From a virus: a stretch of 64,000 bases of DNA. The DNA lies in the IMG/VR virus record IMGVR_UViG_3300025012_000045, positions 1 through 64,000 of that record, one strand, 5' to 3'. The position numbers were made by a program, and so were the translations under genes. Positions 6,035 to 14,179 of this stretch are shown in pieces (the first letter of the stretch is position 1; every line of letters starts with the position of its first letter). Below the pieces are notes generated by a model. It saw only the letters and a list, made by a program, of their open reading frames with translations, had not been told where the DNA came from and did not search any database.

Positions 6035-6829
6035 TTATTTTTGTCCGATTAAATCCTTATCAGGATCTAGATAATTGTCCTCAAGTATTGATTTGTCAAT
6101 TTTAATAACAAATTGGTCTTTAATATTTTGAAATGGTATCCCACCAGTTTTAACTATATTTATTCTAAATTCTTTTATGTCCTCATTTTTGTCCTCTATT
6201 TCATAATATACTTTACTGTTTATGATTTTCATTCTTTCAAGTTCTAATTTTAAGGTCTTGTACCCTTGAATCCCTTGTGTGTTTCTTATTATCTCTTCTG
6301 TCCGTTTCAAATGTTTTTTTGACATTATTTTCTGTCTTTTACAACCACCGTCAAGATGAAAACTTATTTTTAATTGTTCATAAATATTATTGTAAAGATT
6401 AATAGATTCGTCTTCATCTACAAGATAACATATTATTGGTAATTTATAATAATTAAGATGATCAAGAGTCATAAAATTGAATTCAAGATAGTATGTTTGT
6501 AATTGATTTTCTAAAACTTTCTTTAATGTCTTAATAAACATAAGTCGTAATTTATTTGATGTTTTTTTAAAATATTCTACTGTTCTTTTAAAATGTGTGA
6601 TAACTTGTTTATATAAAAATAATTTGGTTTTTAATATAATTTTACATACCTTTGTAAAGTAAAAGGGGGAAATATTCCGGGGAAATGGTGAGGATTTATC
6701 CAATCCACTGACCATACGGTGATCCCCCTTTTTATTATATCTACTGTCTTTTTTAAAATGTGTGATAACTAACAATAAATGAAGTTTTTTGGTCAAAAAC
6801 ATTCCAATTTTATTTAATATATTTTTCAT
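6035..6829 (-). CDS. Composite hypothetical ORF, 264 aa; real start possibly 6541
   Basis: The first 27 residues (MKNILNKIGMFLTKKLHLLL, then VITHFKK) repeat the start of the gene at 45390. A second VITHFK stretch near residue 76 matches the gene at 45882, as does MTLDHL near residue 119. Residues about 29-62 are the antisense of a structured RNA gene (6661-6735), so this part may not be translated as protein. A shorter gene from the ATG at 6541 (MFIKTLKKVLENQL) gives about 168 residues with an ordinary soluble C-terminal domain. The frame looks like a mosaic of repeated pieces. Function unknown. Confidence 0.45.
   Translation of the reverse strand: MKNILNKIGMFLTKKLHLLLVITHFKKDSRYNKKGDHRMVSGLDKSSPFPRNISPFYFTKVCKIILKTKLFLYKQVITHFKRTVEYFKKTSNKLRLMFIKTLKKVLENQLQTYYLEFNFMTLDHLNYYKLPIICYLVDEDESINLYNNIYEQLKISFHLDGGCKRQKIMSKKHLKRTEEIIRNTQGIQGYKTLKLELERMKIINSKVYYEIEDKNEDIKEFRINIVKTGGIPFQNIKDQFVIKIDKSILEDNYLDPDKDLIGQK
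6623..6654 (+). promoter_or_regulatory. Consensus promoter for a small RNA
   Basis: TTTGG (6623-6627), 19 bases, TACCTTTG (6647-6654): a very good Bacteroidota promoter, inside and antisense to the ORF 6035-6829. The structured RNA begins about 7 bases downstream. Confidence 0.8.
6661..6735 (+). ncRNA. Compact structured small RNA with built-in terminator
   Basis: About 75 nt following a consensus promoter. Nested helices can be drawn: outer AAAGGGGGA with TCCCCCTTT (intrinsic terminator, followed by a T run), CCG (6677-6679) with CGG (6717-6719), ATGGT (6685-6689) with ACCAT (6711-6715), and GGATT (6692-6696) with AATCC (6702-6706) closing a 5-nt loop. GC content stands out sharply from the AT-rich surroundings. 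I do not recognise the family. It could be a regulatory RNA, a decoy or a riboswitch-like element; no gene follows on the plus strand. Confidence 0.65.
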
Positions 6830-6880
6830 AATTTATTTAATCTTAAAAGTTATAAAATAGCAATAAAAATTTCATTTTAT
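6740..6880 (-). repeat. Inverted-orientation copy A of a ~140-bp repeat (copy B at 45333-45475)
   Basis: Read on the minus strand, the stretch from ACAATAAAATGAAATTTTTA to GTTATCACACATTTTAAAAA matches 45333-45475 with few changes, including a 10-codon mini-ORF and the start of the following MKNILNKIG gene. The two copies lie about 38 kb apart in opposite orientation. Confidence 0.75.
6843..6875 (-). CDS. Conserved 10-codon leader mini-ORF (copy A)
   Basis: Encodes MKFLLLFYNF and stops with TAA. The copy at 45344-45376 encodes MKFLLLFYNL and stops with TAG. Differences between copies are mostly at third positions or conservative, and both are followed about 13 bases later by a gene starting MKNILNKIG. 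It may be a leader peptide or translation-coupling device. Very short, so evidence is limited. Confidence 0.35.
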   Translation of the reverse strand: MKFLLLFYNF

Positions 6881-7110
6881 TGTTTTTTATTTTTTGGTTT
6901 GATAATTGTATAGAGACATTTTTTACATGATAATCCTTTTTCATCATAAAATGTTGTTTCTCTAAATTCGTGTTCACATTTGATTTGTTCAATTATACCC
7001 TTGAATGCCCAATAAATTTTTTCTTTGGAAAAATTATCAAGTTCTTTCCACCATTTATTAACTTTTTTTCTATGTTTTAAAACATCTTGTTTTGTCAATA
7101 ATCTCACCAT
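6877..7110 (-). CDS. Small zinc-binding-like protein, 77 aa
   Basis: Starts MVRLLTKQDVLKHRKKVNKW. The C-terminal half has a Cys/His set (CEHEF, then SCKKC 20 residues later) that could bind one zinc ion, and a basic tail. It is the last gene of the small-gene run 7618-6877 on the minus strand. Function unknown. Confidence 0.65.
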   Translation of the reverse strand: MVRLLTKQDVLKHRKKVNKWWKELDNFSKEKIYWAFKGIIEQIKCEHEFRETTFYDEKGLSCKKCLYTIIKPKNKKQ

Positions 7111-7149
7111 AATTATTAAATATAAGTATATAAATTATAAAAGTAAATA

Positions 7150-7407
7150 TTATTTTTTATTAAAATAATTATTAATTCTTTCTTTGGTTTTTAATCTCAT
7201 TGCTCTTAATTCTCCAACAGTAATATTATGTCTTCTGGATAACCAGTTATCATAATATTCGTTATCATCTGTAAAATAAATATCATCAAGTGGAACCCAA
7301 ATTTTTAATATATCTTTTGTAATAAACCCAGAAATTCTTCCATCAGATTCAAGAATTTCATCATTATATGTTAAATCTTTTATCTGCTGTTTAGTAAATT
7401 TAATCAA
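7150..7407 (-). CDS. Hypothetical protein, 85 aa
   Basis: A small acidic protein with a beta-rich start (DEILESDGRISGFITKDIL) and a helical end. It overlaps the upstream zinc-ribbon gene by 8 bases, so it is part of the same operon. Not recognised. Confidence 0.65.
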   Translation of the reverse strand: MIKFTKQQIKDLTYNDEILESDGRISGFITKDILKIWVPLDDIYFTDDNEYYDNWLSRRHNITVGELRAMRLKTKERINNYFNKK

Positions 7408-7618
7408 TATCTTCTTTATTTTTCCTAAATTTTTTTACTTTTTTATTAGAAACATCATCAACATCATTTTCATATATGTGTACGATTTTTTTACAATCTG
7501 GGCACTCTACAAATTCAGTTCCCAAATTGTCTATTTTAACATTGCATTCTTTAAATTTTTCACATTTATCACAATGCCATTCTTCTTTGTCTATAATTCT
7601 CGTTTCAATCATACTCAT
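7400..7618 (-). CDS. Zinc-ribbon protein, 72 aa
   Basis: Four Cys in two CxxC knuckles (CDKCEKFKEC, then ECPDCKK) form a probable zinc ribbon near residues 15-43. A basic, lysine-rich C-terminus could contact nucleic acid. It overlaps both neighbours (14 bases upstream, 8 downstream), indicating translational coupling. Role unknown. Confidence 0.65.
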   Translation of the reverse strand: MSMIETRIIDKEEWHCDKCEKFKECNVKIDNLGTEFVECPDCKKIVHIYENDVDDVSNKKVKKFRKNKEDID

Positions 7619-7913
7619 TAATTAAAGGTTTTAATAATAAAAACGTTAAATAACAAATAAAACTACCCATAAATCCATAATTTATTAACTCTCCCAAATT
7701 AATATTAATAATAGGTATAATATAAGTTATTTTATATAAAAAATAAATAATAAATCCTGAATAAATTCCAGTACATTGACTACAACTGGTTAAATATCCC
7801 AATAATTTATTTTTTCTTTTACACCATTCTCTAAACGGTTTAAATAATTTAGATTGAGTTAAAATAAATGTCAACCCAATGGTAGATAATAAAAATTTAA
7901 TTAAATCTAACAA
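7605..7913 (-). CDS. DUF1360-like membrane protein, 102 aa
   Basis: Two or three membrane helices with the motif SCSQCTGIYSGF near residue 43, typical of the DUF1360 family (Cys pair plus CTGxW/Y-G). Such proteins occur in T4-like phages and bacteria; the biochemical role is not known. The gene overlaps its neighbours (7 bases with the upstream gene, 14 with the downstream one). Confidence 0.7.
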   Translation of the reverse strand: MLDLIKFLLSTIGLTFILTQSKLFKPFREWCKRKNKLLGYLTSCSQCTGIYSGFIIYFLYKITYIIPIININLGELINYGFMGSFICYLTFLLLKPLINEYD

Positions 7914-8164
7914 TTTTCTTCTATTATAAATTTCATTATTGAATCGCTTAATGGATTATTAAATGATTTAGGTAAAGGAATTTTTTTAAATCCAGGTGAT
8001 AAAGAAATATCTTTATTTTCTTCATATGTATTTTTTTTATATACCCACTCTTTCAATTCTTTTTCAAATTGATTTAATAATTTATTAAATACTTCATTTT
8101 TTTGTTCTATTGTATTTAATTTAGATATATCTGGACATTCAAATCCATATTTATAATATTCCAT
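7907..8164 (-). CDS. Small protein with GFECPD domain, 85 aa (paralog of part of 17031-17429)
   Basis: Residues 4-44 (YYKYGFECPDISKLNTIEQK and on to LKEWVYK) match the C-terminal 40 residues of the protein at 17031-17429 closely (GFECPD, EQK, LKEW-YK). The domain is soluble and helical after a Cys-containing turn. Duplication within the genome is clear; the function is unknown. The operon continues on both sides with minimal spacing. Confidence 0.65.
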   Translation of the reverse strand: MEYYKYGFECPDISKLNTIEQKNEVFNKLLNQFEKELKEWVYKKNTYEENKDISLSPGFKKIPLPKSFNNPLSDSIMKFIIEENC

Positions 8165-8165
8165 T

Positions 8166-8816
8166 TTATTTACGATATTTACTCAATATTTCAGCAGTTT
8201 CTTCACCAATTCTCTGCCAATCTTCTTCTGTTAAAGGTATTGGAACAAACTCTTTTTCACTTTCCTTTATTTCTTGTTTTGTTTTTTCAACAAATTTCCA
8301 GAATTTTCTTCCTGTTAATTTATTTATTCCTTGTTCATCAATATTATATCCGTTTTTTAATATTAATTCAATTATATTTTCAATCCTTTTTAAACTTTCT
8401 CCTTCTAAATCTTCATATAATTCAATAAAAAATATGTCTGGCTTTTCCATTTCTATTAATTTTTTAAACATTTCATTTATTTTTGATACAAATATCCTTT
8501 GATTTTGTAATTGTTTTGGTATATATTGTTTTGCTTCATCTCTTTTATAAATAGTTTTTACTGTTTTATTATTAACATCAGAAACAAGAAAATAATATAT
8601 TAATTCATTATATCCTTTACTTTTATCAAATCGTATAATCAAATCTAAATAATGAGTTTCATTATCATCTGGATCTTCCCCAATTGTAATAAAGGATATT
8701 TTATGCTCTTTATCCACTTTAGAATCATTACTAAATTCTGGAGAAACTTGCATTTCTTCTAATAATAATTTAGGATAATAAATTAATTCTTTAATCCTTT
8801 TTAATTGACTTTTCAT
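8166..8816 (-). CDS. Paralog of virion-associated protein 54580-55281, 216 aa
   Basis: It shares with the 233-residue protein at 54580 a central block (YYFLVSDVNN, TIYKRDEAKQYIPKQL), the stretch LILKNGYNID and a helical C-terminus. The N-terminus LKRIKELIYYPKLLLEEMQ resembles the amphipathic MKELINYN-type peptide of other putative packaged proteins. It overlaps the methyltransferase gene by 26 bases. The function is not known; the paralog beside tail genes suggests a virion role. Confidence 0.65.
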   Translation of the reverse strand: MKSQLKRIKELIYYPKLLLEEMQVSPEFSNDSKVDKEHKISFITIGEDPDDNETHYLDLIIRFDKSKGYNELIYYFLVSDVNNKTVKTIYKRDEAKQYIPKQLQNQRIFVSKINEMFKKLIEMEKPDIFFIELYEDLEGESLKRIENIIELILKNGYNIDEQGINKLTGRKFWKFVEKTKQEIKESEKEFVPIPLTEEDWQRIGEETAEILSKYRK

Positions 8817-11217
8817 TTTTAAATTTTTCTCTCCAATACTCTAATCTTTCTTTACCAATATCAACATATTCTTGATTTATTTCACAAGCATAAATATTTT
8901 CTTCCTTATATCCAGATTTTATTGCACCGATTACTTCACTCATTACCCCAGCAAAGGGAATATATAATTTTTGATCACACTCTTTAGGCAATTTAAACAA
9001 ATTCAAAATTCTATAATTTAATGATATTGGTTTTAAACAAATATGTTTATTTTTTTCTTCATTTAATCCTGCATTTTTTTCTTCTCCAGATACTTTTTTA
9101 CAATAATTCAATAAATCATGTTCTCCTTCTTCATATCGACTTATTGGGTTTAACCACTCAAAAAAATCATATAATAAATACTTATTTGACCCATAAATAG
9201 AATGAAAAATTTTATGACAATTTTCACATAATGTTATTCCATTATTTATATATAATCTATATTCAGGATAAGTTGAATAAGGTAAAATATGATGAGCAAC
9301 TAAATCACCTTCGGATTTTTTATAACATTTTTGACAAATATATTTATCTCTATAGAATATTTCTTTTCTCCAAATATTATATTCATAGCCTTCTCTTTTT
9401 TTTATTCTATCTTCTTCTAATTTTTCTGAATTCCAATTTGGGCTAGTTTCACCAGTTAATCCAAACATAGGATTTTTATCACCAGATCTAAATAATTTCT
9501 TTTCACAAGAATTACACCTAAATAGTTCTTCTTTTTTTATAAAAAATCTCCATTGGGGGGTATCAATTTTATTACAATATTTACACATATATTTTATTCT
9601 AATTGAAGAATTTTCAGGTAAGTCCCAAACCTCTATCCAAATTTTAGTATTAAATGGAACTCTTATTCCATTACTTTTTGTTTTTCTTTTTGGTATAATG
9701 TATCCATTTTTAATATATTCTTCTATTTTTCTACATCCTCTGTCTATTCTAATTTCCACTTGCTTAGAAATTAAAAATTCTTCATCATTTTTATCACATT
9801 TATGTAACACTCTTGAACATCCACCACTATCTCCATAAGTTTCTAAAAGATATTTATTGTCAAACTTACCGTATATTCCTCTATCACTTTGATATTCCCC
9901 CTGTGTTTTATTTCTTTTATGTTTATCTGGAGACATATATCCAGATTTTAATATTCCAGACTGGGTATTAAGAATTTGGGAAGTGCCATTATCCACAAAT
10001 ACTTGAGCTGGATATCTTCCAGATTCATGTAATTTTATATCTTTACCTTCATATCCACCCTCATATACATTTTTTGCTGCCTTATCTGTTTTCCAGCTAC
10101 CTTTTCCACCTAATCTTGGATCATCAACTTCTGGGTTAATTGGTACACGGTTTTCATTAATATTTACAACACTAGGAGATATTGTTGAATCTTCGTTAAA
10201 AGATAATAAATCATTTAAAACAGAACCATTTTTACATGGTTTATGAAAAATCATAATTGTCTCAACACATTGTTTAAATGGGGCAACCCCATATTTAAAT
10301 GAATCAAAACATTTTGCTAAATCACTAGCTGGTAAAGTTATATCAAATTCTTCTTCACCAGAAAATGACCACACATTTCCTTTTGTTAATCCTGCCTTAC
10401 CCCTTCCAATTATTTCCCTTTCAAGTTCTTCAATATTATCAAATGGGGCACTTAATAATTCACATAATTTATTAAATTGTTCTATTGTTGGGGTAGTTTT
10501 TCCTGTTATCCAATTATGAACTCGTCCAGTCAATCCATCAGTTTTAGAAAGAAAATGTTTTGATATATCATTTTGATTTAAATTTAATTCTTTCATTCTT
10601 TTTTCCATCCACTTTCCAAACCAAACATAATTTTTTCCTCCTCTTTTATCAATCATTTTTCCAGCATCAACCCCTTTTGGCATTGAATTTATAAAATACC
10701 AATATAGTGATTGTTGAATTTCAAATCCATTTTTAACAGCATAATATTGAAATGCTGGGAGTTGTCTATCAATTCCATAAATTATTGTAAACCCTCCATG
10801 TTTTAATATTCTAAAACTTTCTTTAAAAAATAAATCAAGTGTATTTTCATCAAACCCATCCCATTTATTCATGAAATCTTTTGGTTTCCCTTCTATAATA
10901 AATCTTCCTGTTTCTTTATCTATGATCCATTTTGAAGATAAATTATAAGGTACATCACTAAATATAGTATTAAAATAAAAATCTGGATATGTTTTTATAT
11001 CATCAAAAACATTATCACATTTAATATTAACAGATTTATTTATTTTTTTAAATACAGGAATATTACCATGTTCTAATTCATATTCTTTATTATCTTTTAA
11101 ATTTTTCAACAAATACTTATCATTATCTAATTTTTTTAAATATTGCCCCTCATTACCTTTTTTAGTAATAAATAAATCACCTTCATTGAGGTCTTTTAAT
11201 AAAACTTGACTTTCCAT
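8791..11217 (-). CDS. DNA methyltransferase (amino-group type) with HNH insert
   Basis: An 808-residue protein. Catalytic motif IV is SDVPYNL near residue 88, and the SAM-binding motif I, IPFAGVMSEVIGA, is near residue 757, so the order is IV before I, as in beta-type N4-cytosine/N6-adenine methylases. Residues about 200-265 hold a helix-turn-helix-like segment (WMEKRMKELNLNQNDISKHF) common in related phage enzymes. Residues about 474-705 are an HNH endonuclease insert, in frame, between SRVLHKC and CKKVSGEEKNAGL, which are normally adjacent in this family. The enzyme could protect phage DNA or alter host epigenetics. Whether the interrupted protein works is unknown. Confidence 0.85.
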   Translation of the reverse strand: MESQVLLKDLNEGDLFITKKGNEGQYLKKLDNDKYLLKNLKDNKEYELEHGNIPVFKKINKSVNIKCDNVFDDIKTYPDFYFNTIFSDVPYNLSSKWIIDKETGRFIIEGKPKDFMNKWDGFDENTLDLFFKESFRILKHGGFTIIYGIDRQLPAFQYYAVKNGFEIQQSLYWYFINSMPKGVDAGKMIDKRGGKNYVWFGKWMEKRMKELNLNQNDISKHFLSKTDGLTGRVHNWITGKTTPTIEQFNKLCELLSAPFDNIEELEREIIGRGKAGLTKGNVWSFSGEEEFDITLPASDLAKCFDSFKYGVAPFKQCVETIMIFHKPCKNGSVLNDLLSFNEDSTISPSVVNINENRVPINPEVDDPRLGGKGSWKTDKAAKNVYEGGYEGKDIKLHESGRYPAQVFVDNGTSQILNTQSGILKSGYMSPDKHKRNKTQGEYQSDRGIYGKFDNKYLLETYGDSGGCSRVLHKCDKNDEEFLISKQVEIRIDRGCRKIEEYIKNGYIIPKRKTKSNGIRVPFNTKIWIEVWDLPENSSIRIKYMCKYCNKIDTPQWRFFIKKEELFRCNSCEKKLFRSGDKNPMFGLTGETSPNWNSEKLEEDRIKKREGYEYNIWRKEIFYRDKYICQKCYKKSEGDLVAHHILPYSTYPEYRLYINNGITLCENCHKIFHSIYGSNKYLLYDFFEWLNPISRYEEGEHDLLNYCKKVSGEEKNAGLNEEKNKHICLKPISLNYRILNLFKLPKECDQKLYIPFAGVMSEVIGAIKSGYKEENIYACEINQEYVDIGKERLEYWREKFKNEKSIKKD
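9103..9795 (-). mobile_element. In-frame HNH homing-endonuclease insert in the methyltransferase
   Basis: About 231 codons. It begins with a DNA-binding module (VEIRIDRG, then IRIKYMCKYCNKIDTPQW) that closely resembles the N-terminus of the endonuclease at 40580. Next come a NUMOD3-like NPMFGLTGETSPNW and an HNH core: CQKC, AHHILPYS, NNGITLCENCHKIFH. The reading frame of the methyltransferase stays open throughout. It is not a standard intein: there is no His-Asn before the downstream Cys. It could be a domain insertion, an intron whose ORF stays in frame, or a recent invasion. Confidence 0.7.
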
Positions 11218-11223
11218 AATAGT

Positions 11224-11493
11224 TTAATAATGTATTATAGTTTTGAATATTTCTTTTGACTCTTCTATAATTACATATTTATTTATATAATCTATTTGTG
11301 TCTGTGCTTCATCTTTTGTAGAATACCTTTCACAATTAAACCAAGGAATATCAATATGATAAATACAACAATTTTCTCTTATATAATCATTTGTTGATCT
11401 CCACCAATGCCAATATAAAAATGATTCTTTATATTGTGGAATAAAATAATGTTCTCCAGAATATAATATTATTTCTTTTATTCTTGTTTCCAT
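11224..11493 (-). CDS. Hypothetical aromatic-rich protein, 89 aa
   Basis: Unusually rich in Trp, Tyr, Cys and His (ESFLYWHWWRSTNDYI, ENCCIYHIDIPWFNCERY). It lies six bases upstream of the methyltransferase gene and is probably the first gene of that operon. No family recognised. Confidence 0.6.
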   Translation of the reverse strand: METRIKEIILYSGEHYFIPQYKESFLYWHWWRSTNDYIRENCCIYHIDIPWFNCERYSTKDEAQTQIDYINKYVIIEESKEIFKTIIHY

Positions 11494-11563
11494 AACTATT
11501 AATAATTATTAGTTGAAAATATAAAAACAAATATAAACATAATATTTTAAAAAATCAATAAAA

Positions 11564-14080
11564 TTAACCACATTTGGAAAATTTGCATTGTAAACATCGT
11601 AAACACCCCTCTTCTCTTATCAAACTATCTTGTTTACATTCTGGACATTTTTTATCACTTAATTCTTCATTATTATCAATATATCTTCTTAACGTTCTTG
11701 ATATTGCTTTTCCAAAAGAAACAATCGTACCTTCTGACTTATCCAGTTGTTCAACAACATATTTTATGTCAGCGCCATGTCTTAATCCAGTTGAAATCAT
11801 TCTGGTTAATGTTTCATGTTCATCTTTATCAAAGTGGGAGGTTAAATCTTCCAATATAAATCCATTGTCCAATTCCAGATCATAATATCCTTTTTTTATT
11901 TTTATTAATTTTCCTTTTTTAACAGTTTGTGGAATATGAATTTTCTTTAATTTTAAACCAAAAACTTCATATGGATCTCCTTCATATAATCCAACAATTA
12001 CTAACCATTTTTTTCCAAGTGCAGTAACATTATAAATATCGCATTCAAGTTCCTTTGGTCTTTTAGGTGCTTGAGTTTTATTAATTTTATTATTATTTTT
12101 TTTAACTTCTGATAATACTGTTGTCATTGTCCCTGCACGATATGTTGTACATCCTTTTATTGTTCCTGTTTCATATGCATTTAAATATACTTTTTTAAAA
12201 TTTTCATAACTATAATCATTAGGTAAGTTTATAGTTTTTGAAATTGATGAATCTATGTATTTAGCAAATATTGCCATGGGGTTAATGTGTTCATCAATAG
12301 TTAATTCAGTAGTTGTTGCAGCCCATTTTGCATTTGGATCCCATTCATTTTTTTCTTCTAAATATCTTACAGCATAATCTTTTACTTTAGTTTCTTTTGT
12401 TAATCCTCTATTTTTATCATATTTCCAAATATTATTATTAAACTCTGTAAATAAAATACTTTCATCCCCTTCTTTTTTCCATTTCCAAATTGTACCATTT
12501 GTATTAAATTTTTTATTATCCCAATCAATATTTTTCGGTTCTAACACTCCTTCTGGTGGAAACGGTTGCATTGTTGTTCTAATATATTCTGGCATAAATA
12601 TTGGTTCTAACCCACCAGAAACATTATTAACATAAACTGAAGAATTACCAGTTGGTTGAATTGATAATAAATGTGAGTTTCTTATTCCATATTTTTCAAT
12701 TAATTCTTTTGTTTCTTTAAATAATACTTTAACAAATTTGCTTTTTAAATATTTTTCTTTATCAAATAATAGAAAATGCCCTTTTTCTTTAGATAATAAA
12801 GCAGATGATTCATATGCACAATTACTAATAAAAGTCATTAATTTTTCTGTTAATTTTAATGCTTTATCAGAACCATATCTAATTTTCATCATCATAAGTG
12901 CAGATCCATAACCTAAAATACCCAACCCTATTCTTCGTTTATTTTGTAAATTTTCTTTTTGAATATCTAAAGGGACGTATGTTATATCATTAACATTATC
13001 AAGAAATCTAACCGATATTGGAATAATTTTTTTTAATTTATTATAATCCCAATCATTATTTTCTTTATTAATAAATTGAGTTAAATTTAAAGAGCCCAAT
13101 AAACAAACTGCACCAATAGGAAGACATTGTTCACCACAAGGATTCACTGCATCAATATTTTCACAATAATACAAATTATTCAACCTATTAATCGTATCAA
13201 TAAAAATTATTCCTGGTTCATTTCTATTATATGTAGATTTCATTATAAGATCCAAAAGTTCATTAGCATTTTTATATTCTTTATAAACTTTAACAGGATA
13301 TCCTTTTTGTTTCCAGTTATCTAAATTACCTTCCCATTCTTTTTTATATTTTTCTTTTATCTCATCAGAATACTCATAATCTGGAAATTCTAATTTCCAT
13401 TCTTTATTTTCTTTAACTGAATTCATAAAATTATCAGTTATCAATACTGACATATTAAATTTAGTTAATCTTCCTGGAGTTTGTTTTGCAATTATAAATT
13501 CTTCAATATCTGGGTGCCAACAATACATTGTTACCATCTGGGCTCCTTTTCTTATTTTAACTTTAGCTTTTCTATTTATATTGTTTTTCCCGCTGCCTTC
13601 TGTAATTACAGCACTTTGTGTATCCCACATATCTAACATCTTAACTGAACCAGGAGATTCATTTCCAATTCCGCCAATAAATGAACCCCTCGGTCTCATT
13701 GTACTAGCACAAAAACCATAACCCCCTTCTGATTTTAAAATCAACGCTTGTCTTCTTAATTCAGCTAAAATTCCTTCCATTGAATCATTATCTTCTCCTT
13801 GAAAACCTGATACAAAACAATTGATCAAACTAGTTCCTTTTAATCCTGTTCCAGCATTTGATGTAATTCTACCCCCAGGAACAAATTTAAAATCATGTAG
13901 AATATCTAAAAACTTTTCAGTCCAATATTCTTTATCTTTTTCAACAGAAGCAATATTTTTAGCAACTCTTAAAAACGTATCATTTATTATTTCGTCCCCA
14001 TATTTATAAGTTTGTTCATAAATTTCTTTGCTAAAATCATCTATAAATTTAGTTTCTCTTTCTATTAACACTTCTTCCAT
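11564..14080 (-). CDS. nrdJ: Class II (B12-dependent) ribonucleoside-diphosphate reductase
   Basis: 838 residues with the hallmarks of the class II enzyme: GGRITSNAGTGLKGTSLINC (N-terminal region), EGGYGFCAS, NPCGEQCLPIGAVCLLGSLN (the NPCGE active site near residue 322), QPTGNSSVYVNNVSGGLEPI, GCTTYRAG, and a C-terminal zinc ribbon CPECKQDSLIREEGCLRC. It reduces ribonucleotides to deoxyribonucleotides using adenosylcobalamin and needs no oxygen and no small subunit. Full length for the family. It lies downstream of the helicase gene in the replication block. Dependence on cobalamin implies the host makes or imports B12. Confidence 0.95.
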   Translation of the reverse strand: MEEVLIERETKFIDDFSKEIYEQTYKYGDEIINDTFLRVAKNIASVEKDKEYWTEKFLDILHDFKFVPGGRITSNAGTGLKGTSLINCFVSGFQGEDNDSMEGILAELRRQALILKSEGGYGFCASTMRPRGSFIGGIGNESPGSVKMLDMWDTQSAVITEGSGKNNINRKAKVKIRKGAQMVTMYCWHPDIEEFIIAKQTPGRLTKFNMSVLITDNFMNSVKENKEWKLEFPDYEYSDEIKEKYKKEWEGNLDNWKQKGYPVKVYKEYKNANELLDLIMKSTYNRNEPGIIFIDTINRLNNLYYCENIDAVNPCGEQCLPIGAVCLLGSLNLTQFINKENNDWDYNKLKKIIPISVRFLDNVNDITYVPLDIQKENLQNKRRIGLGILGYGSALMMMKIRYGSDKALKLTEKLMTFISNCAYESSALLSKEKGHFLLFDKEKYLKSKFVKVLFKETKELIEKYGIRNSHLLSIQPTGNSSVYVNNVSGGLEPIFMPEYIRTTMQPFPPEGVLEPKNIDWDNKKFNTNGTIWKWKKEGDESILFTEFNNNIWKYDKNRGLTKETKVKDYAVRYLEEKNEWDPNAKWAATTTELTIDEHINPMAIFAKYIDSSISKTINLPNDYSYENFKKVYLNAYETGTIKGCTTYRAGTMTTVLSEVKKNNNKINKTQAPKRPKELECDIYNVTALGKKWLVIVGLYEGDPYEVFGLKLKKIHIPQTVKKGKLIKIKKGYYDLELDNGFILEDLTSHFDKDEHETLTRMISTGLRHGADIKYVVEQLDKSEGTIVSFGKAISRTLRRYIDNNEELSDKKCPECKQDSLIREEGCLRCLQCKFSKCG

Positions 14081-14083
14081 TTA

Positions 14084-14176
14084 TTAATGTTTAATAAAAT
14101 AATGATTATTTTCAAACTGTAAATCAATCAAATATTGAACCTCATCAGGATTAACTGTAGTAGTTTCTTTTCTCAC
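14084..14176 (-). CDS. Small peptide between helicase and reductase, 30 aa (GTG start)
   Basis: GTG at 14176-14174 and TAA at 14086-14084 give a 30-residue acidic peptide (RKETTTVNPDEVQYLIDLQF and on). It fills the gap between two large genes, with 3 bases to each. No family recognised; it may be an unused frame. Confidence 0.35.
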   Translation of the reverse strand: MRKETTTVNPDEVQYLIDLQFENNHYFIKH

Positions 14177-14179
14177 GTT

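Noticed and set aside
9103-9795. HNH insert as an intein
   Set aside because: The insert does begin after Cys and is followed by Cys, but there is no His-Asn at its end and no recognisable intein N-terminal blocks.
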